Assembly (NCBI RefSeq): GCF_040436345.1
Contig: NC_133223.1
Coordinates: forward strand, 24,051,410-24,115,409
Length of the DNA stretch: 64,000 bases
Origin: Pagrus major
Taxonomy: Eukaryota; Chordata; Actinopteri; Spariformes; Sparidae
Direction: 5' to 3'
Part shown: positions 23,130-34,036 of the stretch, one piece after another
How the letters are laid out: every line of letters begins with the position of its first letter
Position numbering within the stretch: position 1 is the first letter of the stretch
Translations under genes and position numbers: made by a program
Notes under the pieces: model-generated
Seen by the model: the letters and a program-made list of their open reading frames with translations, nothing else
What the model was told of the DNA's origin: nothing
The model's database searches: none

Positions 23130-23492
23130 TCATAGTGGAGACTTTGCGGTCCCTGCATCCAAAGGTGGGGCAGTGCTGGCACTGGCACTAGGCTCAGCCT
23201 CAGAAGGACCGACCTCTAAAGATGTGAGGAGTACATATTCACTACCTGAAGAGAGGTTAAGGGGCTGACACTCATCAATTGGTTCCCCAACACAGGCAGG
23301 TAAAATCCCATGAAGAGCTTGGGAACTCTCTCCTCCAGTGATGTTGAGGACTGTGCCTGATATCAGACCACTTTTAAAAGGCTTGTTACCAGTTTCTACC
23401 TTGTCGCCTCCTGCTTCAGGTTCTACCACAGTCAAACAACTCACCTGTTTTGTATTTCCTCTGTATATCGACCCACTGTCAGTAGCATTCAT
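23130..23492 (-). other. Unrecognised 120-codon open frame
   Basis: A minus-strand frame from an ATG at 23492 reads MNATDSGSIYRGN and is rich in Ser, Gly, Glu and Ala, with low predicted structure. It is less AT-rich than its surroundings. No family was recognised, and no splice context or partner exon was identified. It could be a fragment of a transposon-encoded protein or chance. Confidence 0.2.
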
Positions 23493-23699
23493 TTTGTGTG
23501 TTGTGTCAGACCAAATTTCATTTTTGACCTTGGCTTAAAAGTTTCTCCTGCCAGCGCCACTGAATCAAACAAGCACTGATAAATAAGATGCACACCATCC
23601 AGTAACGTGTGTGTCTCTGCACTACTGAAGTTTGTCTTCTTGCTCTTTTGGACATCCGTGTTTTTTGGAGGTCACTAGCCAAGACAACATGTTGAACGC

Positions 23700-23992
23700 C
23701 CCAATCTACTTGAGCATTACTGCACTGCACTGCACACACCAAAAACTCTTAACGTAGCACCATAAGCACCTTAAACACCTCCATATCTTGCACTATTACC
23801 ACTTCTACCTCCGCCATATTGTGCAATTACCATGTGCAATAATACCTTGTGAATACCTTTTTTATTTTATTTTATTTTTCTACACATTTATATTTTCTAC
23901 CTGCTCGTGTATTTATTGTATGTCTGTCTACCTGCTGCTGTAACGAGTAAATTTCCCGGATGTGGGATAAATAAAATCTAAAGTCTAAAGTC
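23700..23992 (+). mobile_element. LINE-type 3' tail, plus strand
   Basis: TTGCACTATTACCACTTCTACC, GTGCAATTACCATGTGCAAT and CTGCTGTAACGAGTAAATTT are followed by a GTGGGATAAATAAAATCTAAAG end with a repeated TCTAAAG. This is the usual layout of a fish LINE 3' end. It appears to be the same tail class as the minus-strand copy near 22355. No coding part remains. Confidence 0.55.
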
Positions 23993-24500
23993 TGATGAGT
24001 TTTATGCATTGCACTGCATTGTGTTTATATGCATTCTTTCTATTTAGTGATTGGGGCTGGAAGTGACTAAATTCAGAGTGGGCTGTGTTGCATTCAGTGG
24101 GATCTCCCCTTCCCAGTCTTCTGGGTAGATTTGTCAAATTCCCTGAACATGAAGATGAAATAACCCAGACAAAGAGGACATTTTTATCATTGAACAGGAA
24201 GCACATTACCATTGCCACTTGCATTGGCAGGCATGTCTGTTGGGACTGGGACTTGAGTTTTAGAAATCAGAAACTTTAACATGCACTGTGGAAAAGTTTC
24301 CAAATCCTCCAGAGGTAAAATAATGTGATGACATCTACCCTGGTGGACAACAAGATGTTGACAACAAGATGTTGTCCACCTCCCTGAATCCACTTTATCT
24401 GTTCATAGATCTCACCTATTCCATTGTGCTCAGTATGATGGCTGAATACTGTGTGTTTACGCTATAATTTTTCTTTCAACATGATGCTTTGATTTAGAAA

Positions 24501-25490
24501 ATGGAAAACAAAACCCTCTCATTTAACTTTAACCTAACCATGTTCATGAACATTGGACACTTCTGTTATCCAGCCTTTATTTTTTTCCTCCTGCTTTTCA
24601 TCTTTATTGTGTCTGCAAATCTTGCCATGATATGGATAATATTAAGGGAGCAAACACTACATGACCCAATGTACATTTTCATTGCATTTTTATCTATCAA
24701 CTCTCTTTATGGTGCTACTGGTTTCTTCCCCAGATTCCTCATGGATCTCCTTTCTGATACTCATCTGTTCTCACGTCCTGCTTGTTTCACCCAGATATTT
24801 GTTATTTACACATATGCTTCTTATGAAGTGACCATTCTGAGCATTATGGCATATGATAGATATGTTGCTGTTTGTCATCCTTTACACTATCACAGCAAGA
24901 TGAACTCTAAAACTGTCTGTGCATTGTCATTTTTTGCTTGGGTCTGTCCAGCCTGTAATCTTACAATAACCATTAATATGATTGTCAGGCTTCCTCTATG
25001 TGGTAACAATATACAGAAGGTATACTGTGCCAGCTGGAATATTGTAAAATTATCATGTGTTACAGATGCCGTTAACAGTATTGCTGCTATGCTGGGGGCC
25101 ATAGCTATAGCTGCCGTTCCCTTTGGTTTTATCTTGTACACATATCTGAGAATTGTGGTTGCTTGTTGGAAAAGCTCATCAGAGGTCAGGGGAAAAGTAT
25201 TACAGAGTTGTCTTCCACATGTTATATCATTTGTGATTTATATTGTCACATCGTTTAGTGATACTGCCTTAAGCCGACAAAATCTTGATGAGATAAATCC
25301 CTTTGTGGCTATTTTTTTGTCACTAGAATTTGTTGTCATTCCTCCACTTTTGAATCCTCTTGTGTATGGCCTTAAATTACCAGAAATTAGAAGACACATT
25401 GTCAAGATATTATGCTCAAAACCCCAGAGGAAGAAAAAATCCTGTAGAACATTACCAGAGCCTGTGTGTGTGAATCCACAAAACCCATGA
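24501..25490 (+). CDS. Odorant receptor, 329 aa, second subfamily
   Basis: Complete intronless OR. ATG at 24501 (AAAATGG context); N-glycosylation sites at Asn3 and Asn11. Motifs: LHDPMY at 53-58, Cys95 and loop-2 cysteines 167, 176 and 186, MAYDRYVAVCHPLHYH at 116-131, KVLQSCLPH at 232-240 and PPLLNPLVYGLKL at 281-293. The C-terminal tail is long for this window and basic (QRKKKS near 309-314). It differs strongly from the neighbouring genes on the left and is closest to the gene at 28332, sharing LMDLLSDTHLFSRPAC. The two make a small separate subfamily with the pseudogene at 29656. Role as odorant receptor is from family knowledge; ligand unknown. Confidence 0.95.
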   Translation: MENKTLSFNFNLTMFMNIGHFCYPAFIFFLLLFIFIVSANLAMIWIILREQTLHDPMYIFIAFLSINSLYGATGFFPRFLMDLLSDTHLFSRPACFTQIFVIYTYASYEVTILSIMAYDRYVAVCHPLHYHSKMNSKTVCALSFFAWVCPACNLTITINMIVRLPLCGNNIQKVYCASWNIVKLSCVTDAVNSIAAMLGAIAIAAVPFGFILYTYLRIVVACWKSSSEVRGKVLQSCLPHVISFVIYIVTSFSDTALSRQNLDEINPFVAIFLSLEFVVIPPLLNPLVYGLKLPEIRRHIVKILCSKPQRKKKSCRTLPEPVCVNPQNP

Positions 25491-26139
25491 TTATTGTCTG
25501 AGTATCTGGTGTCCTAATTAACTTCCTTTCTCTACAATCAGACCAAGGCTAATTGAAAATGTCACCTTACATTTTATTTGACTTTGTCTTTTATTGTTAT
25601 AATCGACTTCATAGCACAGTTTCTGCAGTGAAAAATGTGTTTGTGTTTGTTTCCATATGAATTGTAATTACTTTGGCCACCAATGTTAATCATCTATGTT
25701 AAATTAAATGGTTTGCCATATGCAAATACTGTGTCTCTGTAATAAGACTCCATCTATATATAGATTTTTTGATATCAAAATCTTTACCTTAGCACTTAAT
25801 GTCAACAGATTTCCAGAATAAAAGGAAAAGTGAAATTTTATTACATCTATAGATTAAAGTAAAGAAGAGCTCTGTCAGACATTTAACTTATCCATGTTTC
25901 ATTTATTATACTTTTTCTGCTCTTTTCACATCTCTCTTCATTCCATGTAAATACTAAAATGCCTGGTCCACATGCCGTTATCAGAGATTTACATAATCAT
26001 AAGTAAGAGGCTTGGTTTGGTCTTGGAACAGAAACCCCTAATTGGCAAGACTGCATGACTTTTAAATCAAAGAGGCCTAAAGAACAAGTGAACATGAAAC
26101 TAACATTCTTACTGATTACTAATAATAATACTAACCCAG
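25491..26139. other. Spacer downstream of OR 24501
   Basis: AT-rich sequence with no gene or repeat recognised. It presumably contains the 3' untranslated region of the OR. Confidence 0.45.
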
Positions 26140-26325
26140 TTTTTATAGCACCTTACAAAGCAAGTTTAGGTCTTTCAGTTTTGGTGCCATAAGATAAAAG
26201 TGAGTTTTTATGAGAGATTTTACAGAGGACATTGTGTCTGCTGAGATCCCCAGGCAGAGAGTCCCACAGCTGAGGGGCCCTGACAGAGAAAACACATTCC
26301 CCTTTAATGCCAAATTAGATATTAT
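26140..26325 (-). mobile_element. LINE 3'-terminal coding fragment, minus strand
   Basis: Read on the minus strand, the frame gives FSLSGPLSCGTLCLGISADT followed by SSVKSLIKTHF. This resembles the common LINE C-terminus pattern AP-LWNSLP-(x)n-FKS-LKTHLF, then a stop. It is short and isolated, and may be a separate insertion from the L2-like piece beside it. Confidence 0.45.
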
Positions 26326-26329
26326 AACT

Positions 26330-27205
26330 ATTAGAAGGGATCCATTAGTAAGGCCTTTCCGGATAAACTTGACAACAGAGTTCTCTTCTTTTGGTTGAAT
26401 AATGTTGTTGGTGTAGACTATCAACAGGATGGGGCTAGGCACACAACTGGCGTTGAGCGCTAGAGTAGAGGGGCTGTGACTGTCAATCCAGTCTGGGATC
26501 TGTTTGTGGGAAGTCCAATATCTAGTTGCAGAGTGTGGTACTCAAGCCCAAAGTACAAAGTTTAATGGGGAAGATTGTATTGAATTCTGAGCTGAAATCA
26601 ACAAAAAGCCTTCTGATGGAGGTGTTGTTATTTTACAAGGTGTGTGAAGACTGAGTAGATGGCAGTTGAAATTACATAGCAAACTGGTGAAGGTCAAGAC
26701 TAACTAGGATGTTTTCTTCAATGTGTTGGAGAATCAGTTTTTCAAAGCACTCCATCACAATAGGTGGGGTTTGCCGCATGGCGGCAATTGTCTAGACTAG
26801 ACACTGCAGACTATTTAGGTACAGGGCTGGGGGTGGCTATCTTAAAGCAGGTAGGAACACTCTCTTGTGACAGTAACATATTAAATATGTCAGTAATGAC
26901 GTCCACTATCTGATGGGCACATATTATTACAGCCGGGGATGTTATTAAGCCCAGCAGATTTACTCATTTTCACTCTTAGCAGGATTCTTCTCACAATTGC
27001 TTTGGTTACTGACAGTGGCCAGTCGTCTGCAGTCACAGTAGACATCGCAGCTGAATCACACATGATAGCGGTACTCCTGCTTTTGTATTGTGTGATGTTC
27101 TGGATTGCCTGCCACATACCTTTGGTTTTGTTTGTTGTTGGTCTCCAGTCTCTACTGGTGTCTCCCTTGTACTTCCTCCTCCCAGTCTACAATGATCTTT
27201 GTTTT
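26330..27205 (-). mobile_element. L2-like LINE reverse transcriptase fragment, minus strand
   Basis: Minus-strand frames contain pieces typical of fish L2/Maui-like LINEs: YRRKYK...D followed by GMWQAIQNITQYKSRS at about 27100-27190, further RT pieces to the left, and HKQIPDWIDS near 26490. The frames are shifted and stopped many times, so it is dead. It ends where a plus-strand piece of the same type of element begins. Confidence 0.6.
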
Positions 27206-27214
27206 CTGCACATT

Positions 27215-27630
27215 CATCAATGTGTTTTGGATCAGCCACCAAAAAGATCAGACTACAATGGACAGTCAGGACTGCAGTGAAAATTATTGTTGTCAATGTG
27301 TCCTCCATTCAGGAATTACACATCTCCAGGATCAGAGAACATATCACTGCAGAGCCACCTTGTATATATTAAATATAGACATGTATACTAACCCTAACCC
27401 TAACCCTCTTGGAAATTGTGATTTTGTTGTTCTTTTCTGTACATGCAACATCTACTGCATGTCTGTCCGTCCTCGGGTTTGTTTTCTCAATATGGCATTT
27501 TTTTCCTCACTTGACTTGAGGGTCTAAGGACAGAGGATGTCGTTCACTGTACAGATTGTAAAGCCCACTGAGGCAATGTGCTTGTGATTTTGGGCTATAT
27601 AAATAAAATTGATTTTATTTGACTTGATAT
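27215..27630 (+). mobile_element. L2-like LINE 3' end, plus strand
   Basis: Plus-strand codons from about 27240 give KIRLQWTVRTAVKIIVVNVS then SSIQELHISRIRE, the region near the C-terminus of L2/Maui-like LINEs. The 3' end follows: AAGCCCACTGAGGCAATGTG, TTTTGGGCTATATAAATAAA and an ATTGA-type tail near 27605-27625. It joins head to head with the minus-strand fragment to its left. Confidence 0.65.
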
Positions 27631-28331
27631 TGTTTACAGAAACACCTGACTTGCATATAGAGCTTTCATTTATGTTGTTGTTCATTGGTGCTTCTTATAT
27701 ATATTTATATACTGTATATATTTATATATAAACAAATTTGTTGAGCTAAACATGGTCCAGGGTGTTGCTTCCCCTTACTGGGGTCATGGATGCACTGTTG
27801 GAATATATAGGTAAAATGATTCTCTACGATAACAATACCATTATAGTGAACATCTCAGTATTATGTAACACACTGTAGTATTTACACAAATAATGTTAAA
27901 ATAGAAATCTTAAGATGCATTATGGCTAAGAGATAAATGATCATACTAAAAGGATTATGTCACCATCATAATTCTCCAGAGTGGAGAATGTATGTCTGAA
28001 AACATGTCCAGAGTCAGAGAACATAAAATAGTCATTAACATCTCCCATAACCTGCACACATGTGGTGTGTCTACAGAGTGTATCTAATCTAGAGCAAAGG
28101 TAGAACACACCTTAAATTTGTATTCACACGAGTCCGGTAAGCATAGTGAAACTACTGTCGGTATGACAAATATTATATGATATTTTGTTCAAAATATTAA
28201 AATTTTCCTTCACACTGGTGCTCAAAACTCTGTCAAATCAGCTTACTGATTTCTCAGGACAGAAATAAGAGTTTATCTCACAACAAAGACAAAAATACTG
28301 ATTACCTTGTCTCTGATTTATTGTGAGTGGA
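27631..28331. other. Spacer upstream of OR 28332
   Basis: AT-rich, with a TATATTTATATA-rich run near 27695-27735. No gene recognised. It should contain the promoter of the next OR. Confidence 0.45.
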
Positions 28332-29273
28332 ATGGAAAACAGCACTGTTTCGTTTTACTTTAACCTCACCATGTTTGTGAACATTGGACACTACCGCTAC
28401 CCAGCCTTTGTTTTTTGTTTCCTACTTTACAGCTTTATTGTTCCTGCCAATTCTGTCATAATACTGGTGATAACTCGAGAAAGAACACTACATGAGCCCA
28501 TGTATATGTTTATTGCTATGTTATGTGTCAACTCTCTGTATGGTTCTGCTGGTTTTTTCCCCAGATTCCTCATGGATCTTCTTTCTGATACTCATTTGTT
28601 CTCACGTCCTGCTTGTTTCTCTCAGATTTATGTTATTTACACATATGCCTGCTATGAAATGACCATTCTGGGCATTATTGCATATGATAGGTATGTTGCT
28701 GTTTGTCATCCTTTACACTATCACAGAAAGATGAACTCCAAAGCAGTTTTAAAGTTGGCACTGTGGGCTTGGATTCTCCCAGCTGTTGGTGTTATAGTAT
28801 GCATTTCTTTGTCTGCCAGGCTTCCTTTATGTGGCAATGAGATACAAAAAGTCTTCTGTGCCAACTGGAATGTTGTAAAATTGTCTTGCGTTAGTAATGT
28901 TGTGAACAATATCTATGGTTTGCTTTTGACCATATCTACAGCTTTCTTCCCACTTTTCTATGTCTTGTATACTTATTTACGAATTGTAATTGTTTGCTGG
29001 AAAAGCTCAGCAGAATTTAAAGGAAAAGTATTACAGAGCTGTCTGCCACATGTTGTTTCATTTGTGATTTATTCCATCACAGCATTCTGTGATATTGCCT
29101 TGAGCCGGTATGATATTGAAGAGGTAAATCCATTTGCAGCTGTAATTTTGTCACTGGAGTTTGTTATTATCCCTCCGCTTCTGAATCCTCTTGTGTATGG
29201 GCTGAAGTTACCAGAAATTAGAAGACACATTTTAAGAATGTTATCACGATATAAAATAATACCTAAAAAATGA
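28332..29273 (+). CDS. Odorant receptor, 313 aa, second subfamily
   Basis: Complete intronless OR. The true start is the ATG at 28332 (MENSTVSF); the frame is open three codons further left only through a GTG. N-glycosylation sites at Asn3 and Asn11. Motifs: LHEPMY at 53-58, Cys95, IIAYDRYVAVCHPLHYH at 115-131 (Ile in place of the usual Met before AYDRY), loop-2 cysteines at 167, 176 and 186, KVLQSCLPH before helix 6 and PPLLNPLVYGLKL in helix 7. It is a clear paralogue of the gene at 24501, nearly 4 kb upstream, but has the normal shorter tail. Tandem duplication is the likely origin. Ligand unknown. Confidence 0.95.
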   Translation: MENSTVSFYFNLTMFVNIGHYRYPAFVFCFLLYSFIVPANSVIILVITRERTLHEPMYMFIAMLCVNSLYGSAGFFPRFLMDLLSDTHLFSRPACFSQIYVIYTYACYEMTILGIIAYDRYVAVCHPLHYHRKMNSKAVLKLALWAWILPAVGVIVCISLSARLPLCGNEIQKVFCANWNVVKLSCVSNVVNNIYGLLLTISTAFFPLFYVLYTYLRIVIVCWKSSAEFKGKVLQSCLPHVVSFVIYSITAFCDIALSRYDIEEVNPFAAVILSLEFVIIPPLLNPLVYGLKLPEIRRHILRMLSRYKIIPKK

Positions 29274-29655
29274 TCACTTAGAACTTCACTACTGCATACT
29301 GTATGCTTATGTTTTGTTTATTTTAAACCTAGACTGTGAGAACACATTAGTCTAAAAAAAAAAAAAGTCTCTTCGTTTTCATGACTGAATCAACTGAATA
29401 AACAGGACAACACAATGTCATACTGTTTTACTTGTTAATATTTGGCAGACCCAGCCAACTTTCTAGCTTCAAACAGTGTTCAGTATTTTCCTCTAAGAAG
29501 CAGCTTGTTTGTTCAGTTATGGAAAAGATGAAACCACATAGTGCCCCTTTAAAGACAGTAGATATCAAATTTAATCTTAATCAGTATAATCAGTGTAACA
29601 TAAAAGATCTCACAGGCTCCCCAAAATAATCTGACTGTGACAACGTTAAGGTAAC
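29274..29655. other. Spacer between OR 28332 and the pseudogene
   Basis: Contains a run of 13 A near 29355 and no recognised gene or element. Confidence 0.45.
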
Positions 29656-29965
29656 ATGCTTAATGTCTCTATCCTGAGTATGATGGCATATGATAGATAT
29701 ATTGCTGTATGTGATCCTTTAACCTATCACAGCATGGTTACTCCAAAGACGGTCTGTAGGTTGGCAGCCCTTGCCTGGACCTGTCCAGCCTTTTCTGTTT
29801 CAATAATTCTTTACTTGACTGTCAGACTTCCTGAAAGTATACTGTGCCATCTGGAATATTGCTAAACCGTCTTGTGTTACCACTTATCAACAATATTTTT
29901 GGCTTGCTCTTCACCGCAATTACAGTAATCATGCCCTTGATGTATGTCTTGTATGCCATGTATGT
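29656..29965 (+). pseudogene. OR pseudogene fragment, helices 3-5 only
   Basis: The frame starting at 29656 reads VSILSMMAYDRYIAVCDPL and continues through helix 4 to YLTVRLP; this matches the subfamily of the genes at 24501 and 28332. About 25 bp covering the LCGNxIQ part of loop 2 are then missing, with a shift of frame, after which VYCAIWNIAKPSC and helix 5 residues follow. Helices 1-2 and 6-7 are absent. The right side ends exactly where the repeated segment of the five-unit array begins (GGCAACCGAGAG near 29969). It is a dead third member of this subfamily, cut by the rearrangement that created the array's left edge. Confidence 0.88.
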
Positions 29966-30211
29966 TATAGGCAACCGAGAGAGAAAGGAAAGGTCGAATT
30001 TTTCATGTCGAGTTACAATCCGCTCACAAATGGACAGTACAAAAGTGATTTGTACATGTAACGTGCAGATGTCATAAAACATGCTAAAAATGGGTCACCA
30101 AATATACTTGGGCAGTTTTTGATATAAGTGGGTCGCCCAAGTACAGTCGGCAGTCCAATTCAGCTCCTATTTTAGGAGGGCTGAGGGGCCGACATTTCAT
30201 TTCCTATGTCT

Positions 30212-30620
30212 GTACATGTTAAAACAAAGCACTTTTTATCTTACAATAAGGAAAGAAGAAAACAATGCACCTTTTGAATCTTAGAAGTAGGTTGTCAGTT
30301 TGATTCCTGTATATTCCCTCTGTTTGAACAGCCTGGTTTAAAACGTGTTATGAAATAAGAGTATTTTCGTGCTTAGCAACAGACATAATTAATAAATGGG
30401 CTAATAAGCCTACTAACAAAATGATCAAAGGGCTGGAATGAAGTTGTTAAAGGATGGCATTTGGCCCACTGGCTGTCAGTTGAATAGGTCTGGTCTTGTT
30501 TGGGAAACATTGCCCTGAAACCTGAACCCAAATCTGTACCTGTCTGCCTACCAGTACCTTTAACCTGCCCCATTTATCTGTGGGTTCTTCTGTCTCCACG
30601 ATGGAGTCCCAAGAAGGGGT
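30212..30620. other. Unit A-specific insertion
   Basis: This segment replaces a 20-bp stretch of units B-E. It includes CCAAATCTGTACCTGTCTGC and CCAGTACCTTTAACCTGCCCC, words that recur near 55540-55600, 58090-58130 and 60245-60290, so part of it is a dispersed repeat of unknown family. No gene seen. Confidence 0.5.
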
Positions 30621-30808
30621 TGTGGTCACAGCTGTCCAGCGCCACAGCACCTGGCCAAATCTGCGACTGACCACCAGCCAGAACTTTCCACTGCCATTTT
30701 TGCCATTTTGTCGGCCTCTCTGACGTCACGTAACCAGTTTAGACAGCTGCCTCTGTTGGATTGTTTGAATTCCCATTTACATCTGCTCATTATCTGTTGC
30801 TGAAAGGA

Positions 30809-30814
30809 TATAAA
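30809..30814 (+). promoter_or_regulatory. TATA box of unit A OR; upstream ORF follows
   Basis: TATAAA in GGATATAAACTG lies 136 bp before the OR ATG. A 10-codon upstream ORF (30916-30948, MISETEQFSV) ends in TGA overlapping the OR start as ATGA. A TTTCAG acceptor-like run at 30903-30908 and another CAG just before the ATG leave open whether the upstream ORF is in the mature mRNA. Confidence 0.55.
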
Positions 30815-30944
30815 CTGATATGAGCGGTGCAGGTTGGGCTGTAGACAGACACAGAGCTGGATGCAGATGCAACATATTTTCTATATGTGATTAAATATCT
30901 TGTTTCAGATTTAGAATGATATCGGAAACTGAACAATTTTCAGT

Positions 30945-31871
30945 ATGATGGATAATGTTTCAGAAATTACGATGTTTACTCTGTCAGGGTTAAGTGGGAC
31001 AACAAACTACAGACACACTCTCTTTGTTCTCACTTTACTGTGTTACTGTGTGACTTGGCTGGTAAATTTGACCATTATTGTGACGATTGTTGTGGATAAA
31101 AACCTTCATGAGCCCATGTACATCTTCCTCTGTAATCTGTGTATCAATGGACTTTATGGGACTGCAGGCTTTTACCCCAAATTCTTCATTGATCTTCTGT
31201 CTACCACTCATGTCATCTCATATGCTGGATGCCTTCTGCAGGGTTTTGTGGTGCACTCTTCAGCCGTTGCTGATTTCTCTATTCTCGTGGTAATGGCATA
31301 TGACAGATATGTGGCTATATGTCGACCTTTGGTGTACCACTCTGTGATGACTACACAAAGAGTTTGCGTGTGTGTGTTTTTTGCTTGGCTTATACCCTTT
31401 TATTTAATGTTCTTAAGCTCAATAACAACATTAAGATTGAGGTTATGTGGCTCACACATACCAAAAATCTACTGTATCAATCATTTGGTTGCTAAACTGG
31501 CTTGTTCTGCCTCCATAGTACATGTTATTGTTCCAGCTTTTAATTATACATTTTATTTTTTACATATCATGTTTATTGTTTGGTCTTATATGTATCTCCT
31601 CAAAAAATGCCTATTTTCCAGTGAGAACAGAAGTAAGTTCATGCAAACATGTCTGCCACATTTATTATGTTTAATTACTGTTCTGGTGTCTTTACTTTTT
31701 GATTTGTTGTACATGCGATTTGGCTCAAAAAAGTTACCACAAGGTGTCAAGAATTTTATGTCAATGGAATTTCTCATTATTCCTCCAATCATCAATCCGC
31801 TCATATATGGTTTCAAATTGACACATATAAAAAACAGAATTATACAGTTTTTGTGTGGTAAACGTCTCTAG
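30945..31871 (+). CDS. Odorant receptor of array unit A, 308 aa
   Basis: Complete intronless OR. It starts MMDNVSEI; either of the two adjacent ATGs (30945, 30948) could be used. N-glycosylation site at Asn4. Motifs: LHEPMY at 54-59, Cys96 with loop-2 cysteines 168, 177 and 187, VMAYDRYVAICRPLVYH at 116-132, KFMQTCLPH at 231-239 and PPIINPLIYGFKL at 280-292. It is the most diverged of the five array genes, with VVHSSAVAD near 102-110 and CVCVFFAW near 141-148. A TATA box and an upstream ORF precede it at the same spacing as in its four copies. It is expected to be a functional odorant receptor; the ligand is unknown. Confidence 0.95.
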   Translation: MMDNVSEITMFTLSGLSGTTNYRHTLFVLTLLCYCVTWLVNLTIIVTIVVDKNLHEPMYIFLCNLCINGLYGTAGFYPKFFIDLLSTTHVISYAGCLLQGFVVHSSAVADFSILVVMAYDRYVAICRPLVYHSVMTTQRVCVCVFFAWLIPFYLMFLSSITTLRLRLCGSHIPKIYCINHLVAKLACSASIVHVIVPAFNYTFYFLHIMFIVWSYMYLLKKCLFSSENRSKFMQTCLPHLLCLITVLVSLLFDLLYMRFGSKKLPQGVKNFMSMEFLIIPPIINPLIYGFKLTHIKNRIIQFLCGKRL

Positions 31872-32987
31872 ACTAGTACATCATCTATTGTATGTATTTT
31901 CAAAGTAATGCTTGTTTATGATAATACAAAATGTATTTCATAGATATTTATTATATTAATGTTTTTCAATATCAGTTAATCATTTGATCTCATACTGTAG
32001 CTTTTTACAATCTGAAACACAGAAACCTGAATGTACCGTTGCTGAATCTAGTGTCTTTAAATAAGAAACAGGAAAGCTTTTTTAAAATGTAATGTTAATG
32101 ACCTTCATCGATACATATATTTCTCATCCCAATATGCTTTTCTTAAAAATATTGATAAATGTACATTAAGGTGTCTGATTGTCGCTCAGGCTGCAGCACC
32201 TCAGCTTGAATCTCACATTGAAGGGCAGACACACAGTATGTTTTGCCCTATGATGATACACATGATGTGTAAAATGTTAGGGAAATATTATCTGAGTACA
32301 GGTAAATTTACTTACAAGGACACTTTCATGCATTTGAACACAGGTTACTGTCTTTCAAATGAGCCCCTGAATATGAATGTTACCGTTTGAAATAAACAAA
32401 GTTTATACATATTAACTCCATTGGTCTAATTTTGAACAAAGCACTTTGAAATGGCTGTAATATTAAATAGGAGTCTGGTTTGTGCTTTGTTTTTCACATA
32501 TTACATAATTACACGATTGGATATGAAGTTAATGTTCTATACTAACACCTACTTTTCACTGCCATCTGGAGCAAAGCATTTGTGGCAGTTTTACAAACAC
32601 AACTTTACCAAATTTAAATGCATAACTGACATTTTGTTGTTTGTATTTATTGCCTTGTTGCAAAGTGTCTTATTCACTTTTTTGATAAAAAGCAAACAAA
32701 CTTGAAACCTAGATATTTAACAACAGCAGGAAAGGACATTTAATGTTCTTCTAAAATGATAGCAAGTGTCACAAATCAGCTCAATGCATGTGACAAGGAG
32801 GGGAGACCATAAATTAAAATACCAATTATGTATTTTATTATGTATATTTATAAAAAAACAACGATATAAAAAGAGCATGGGCTAAAGAGTTATTGCATCA
32901 GCAGAGAGTGGAATGTATTGGATGAGGGAGGAATGTGTATGTTAGTGTTGCAGGCAGCAAAATATTCAACCAGTCCAAAACCAAGAG
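31872..32987. other. Spacer within unit A
   Basis: Contains the 3' region of the OR, with an AATAAA near 32391. Counterparts lie in B (38539-39635), C (45188-46284) and, in part, D (51147-51932). No gene recognised. Confidence 0.5.
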
Positions 32988-33647
32988 GTGTGGGTCAGAG
33001 GAGATAGAGACAATGATAAAGGGCTGGCATTTAGGGCTCGTGGAGTCCTACACAGTTGGCACCAAATTAAGCCTGTCGTCACACCTTTGGTGTACCACTC
33101 TGTGATGACTACACAAAAAATTGCTACGTTTGTGTTTTTTGCTTGGTTTATACCCCTTTTACTGGTGTCTGTGGCCACAATAACAACGTCAGGATCAAGG
33201 TTATGCGGCTCACACATACCAAAAATCTACTGTATTACTTATTTGGTTGCTAAACTGGCTTGTTCTGCCTCCATAGCAAGCATTATTGTTCCAGCTTTTA
33301 ACTATACATTTTATTTTTTACATGTTATATTTATTGTTTGGTCTTACATGTATCTACTCAAAAAATGTCTACATTCCAGCGAGAACAGAAGTAAGTTCAT
33401 GCAAACATGTCTGCCACACTTATCCTGTTTGATTATTGTTGTTGTGTGTTTGCTTTTTGATTTGTTGTACATGCGATTTGGCTCGAAAACGTTGCCAGAA
33501 GGTGTCAACAATTTTATTGGAATAGAATTTCTCCTTATTCCACCAATCATCAATCCGCTCATATACGGTGTAAAATTGACACAAATACGAAACCGAATTC
33601 TTCAGTTTCTGCGTGATAAACATCACAACACTCGGGTCATGAGTTAA
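32988..33647 (+). pseudogene. 5'-truncated OR of unit A (helices 4-7), 219-codon open frame
   Basis: From 33084 the frame matches the array ORs from PLVYHSVMTTQ to the stop, covering helix 4, loop 2 with LCGSHIPKIYC, helices 5-6 (KFMQTCLPHL) and PPIINPLIYG. Helices 1-3 and the DRY motif are missing. The preceding 32 codons (from an ATG at 32988) are not OR sequence. The join lies near CTGTCG, a word also present at the corresponding place of full ORs (TATGTCGACC), suggesting a short-homology junction. No stop breaks the OR part. It cannot form a normal seven-helix receptor, so I call it a pseudogene, though the open frame is kept in three copies. Confidence 0.85.
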
Positions 33648-33778
33648 TCTGTGCAGAGAATGTGTCATTAGTAGAAAGAAAGTTGATGTTTTAAATCGTC
33701 ATCTGCTTAAGTTGTTTGGTACAGAAGTGCAAAGAACACTGTATCACTCAACTTCTTAATTTTTCATAGTCTTATTAA

Positions 33779-33980
33779 CCCTTGTATGGTGTTCGGGTCT
33801 GTGGGACCTGTTTTCATTTTTTATCAAAAGAAAAATGATACGATTAATTATTTTTTCAAACTCAGACTCATTGGCCATGGCTCATTTTCTGTGAAGAAAA
33901 TCAATGACCACACACTGTACACCCCCCCTACACATTTACATTACATACAGGATGTTCCGGGTCCACTGGACCCAGGGTGC

Positions 33981-34036
<56 letters not shown>

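Larger units (their letters stand above)
19145..24500. other. Long spacer with LINE tails and hairpins
   Basis: About 5.3 kb without a supportable gene. It holds a near-perfect hairpin (20002-20046), an 11-bp stem inverted repeat (22559-22585), two LINE-type 3' tails in opposite directions (about 22355-22500 and 23700-23992), an unexplained minus-strand open frame (23130-23492) and a 14-bp tandem repeat at about 24350-24378. T-rich and A-rich runs occur near 21340. Confidence 0.5.

Noticed and set aside
28323-28331. Three extra codons upstream of OR 28332
   Set aside because: They begin with GTG; the first ATG is at 28332 and fits the family start.
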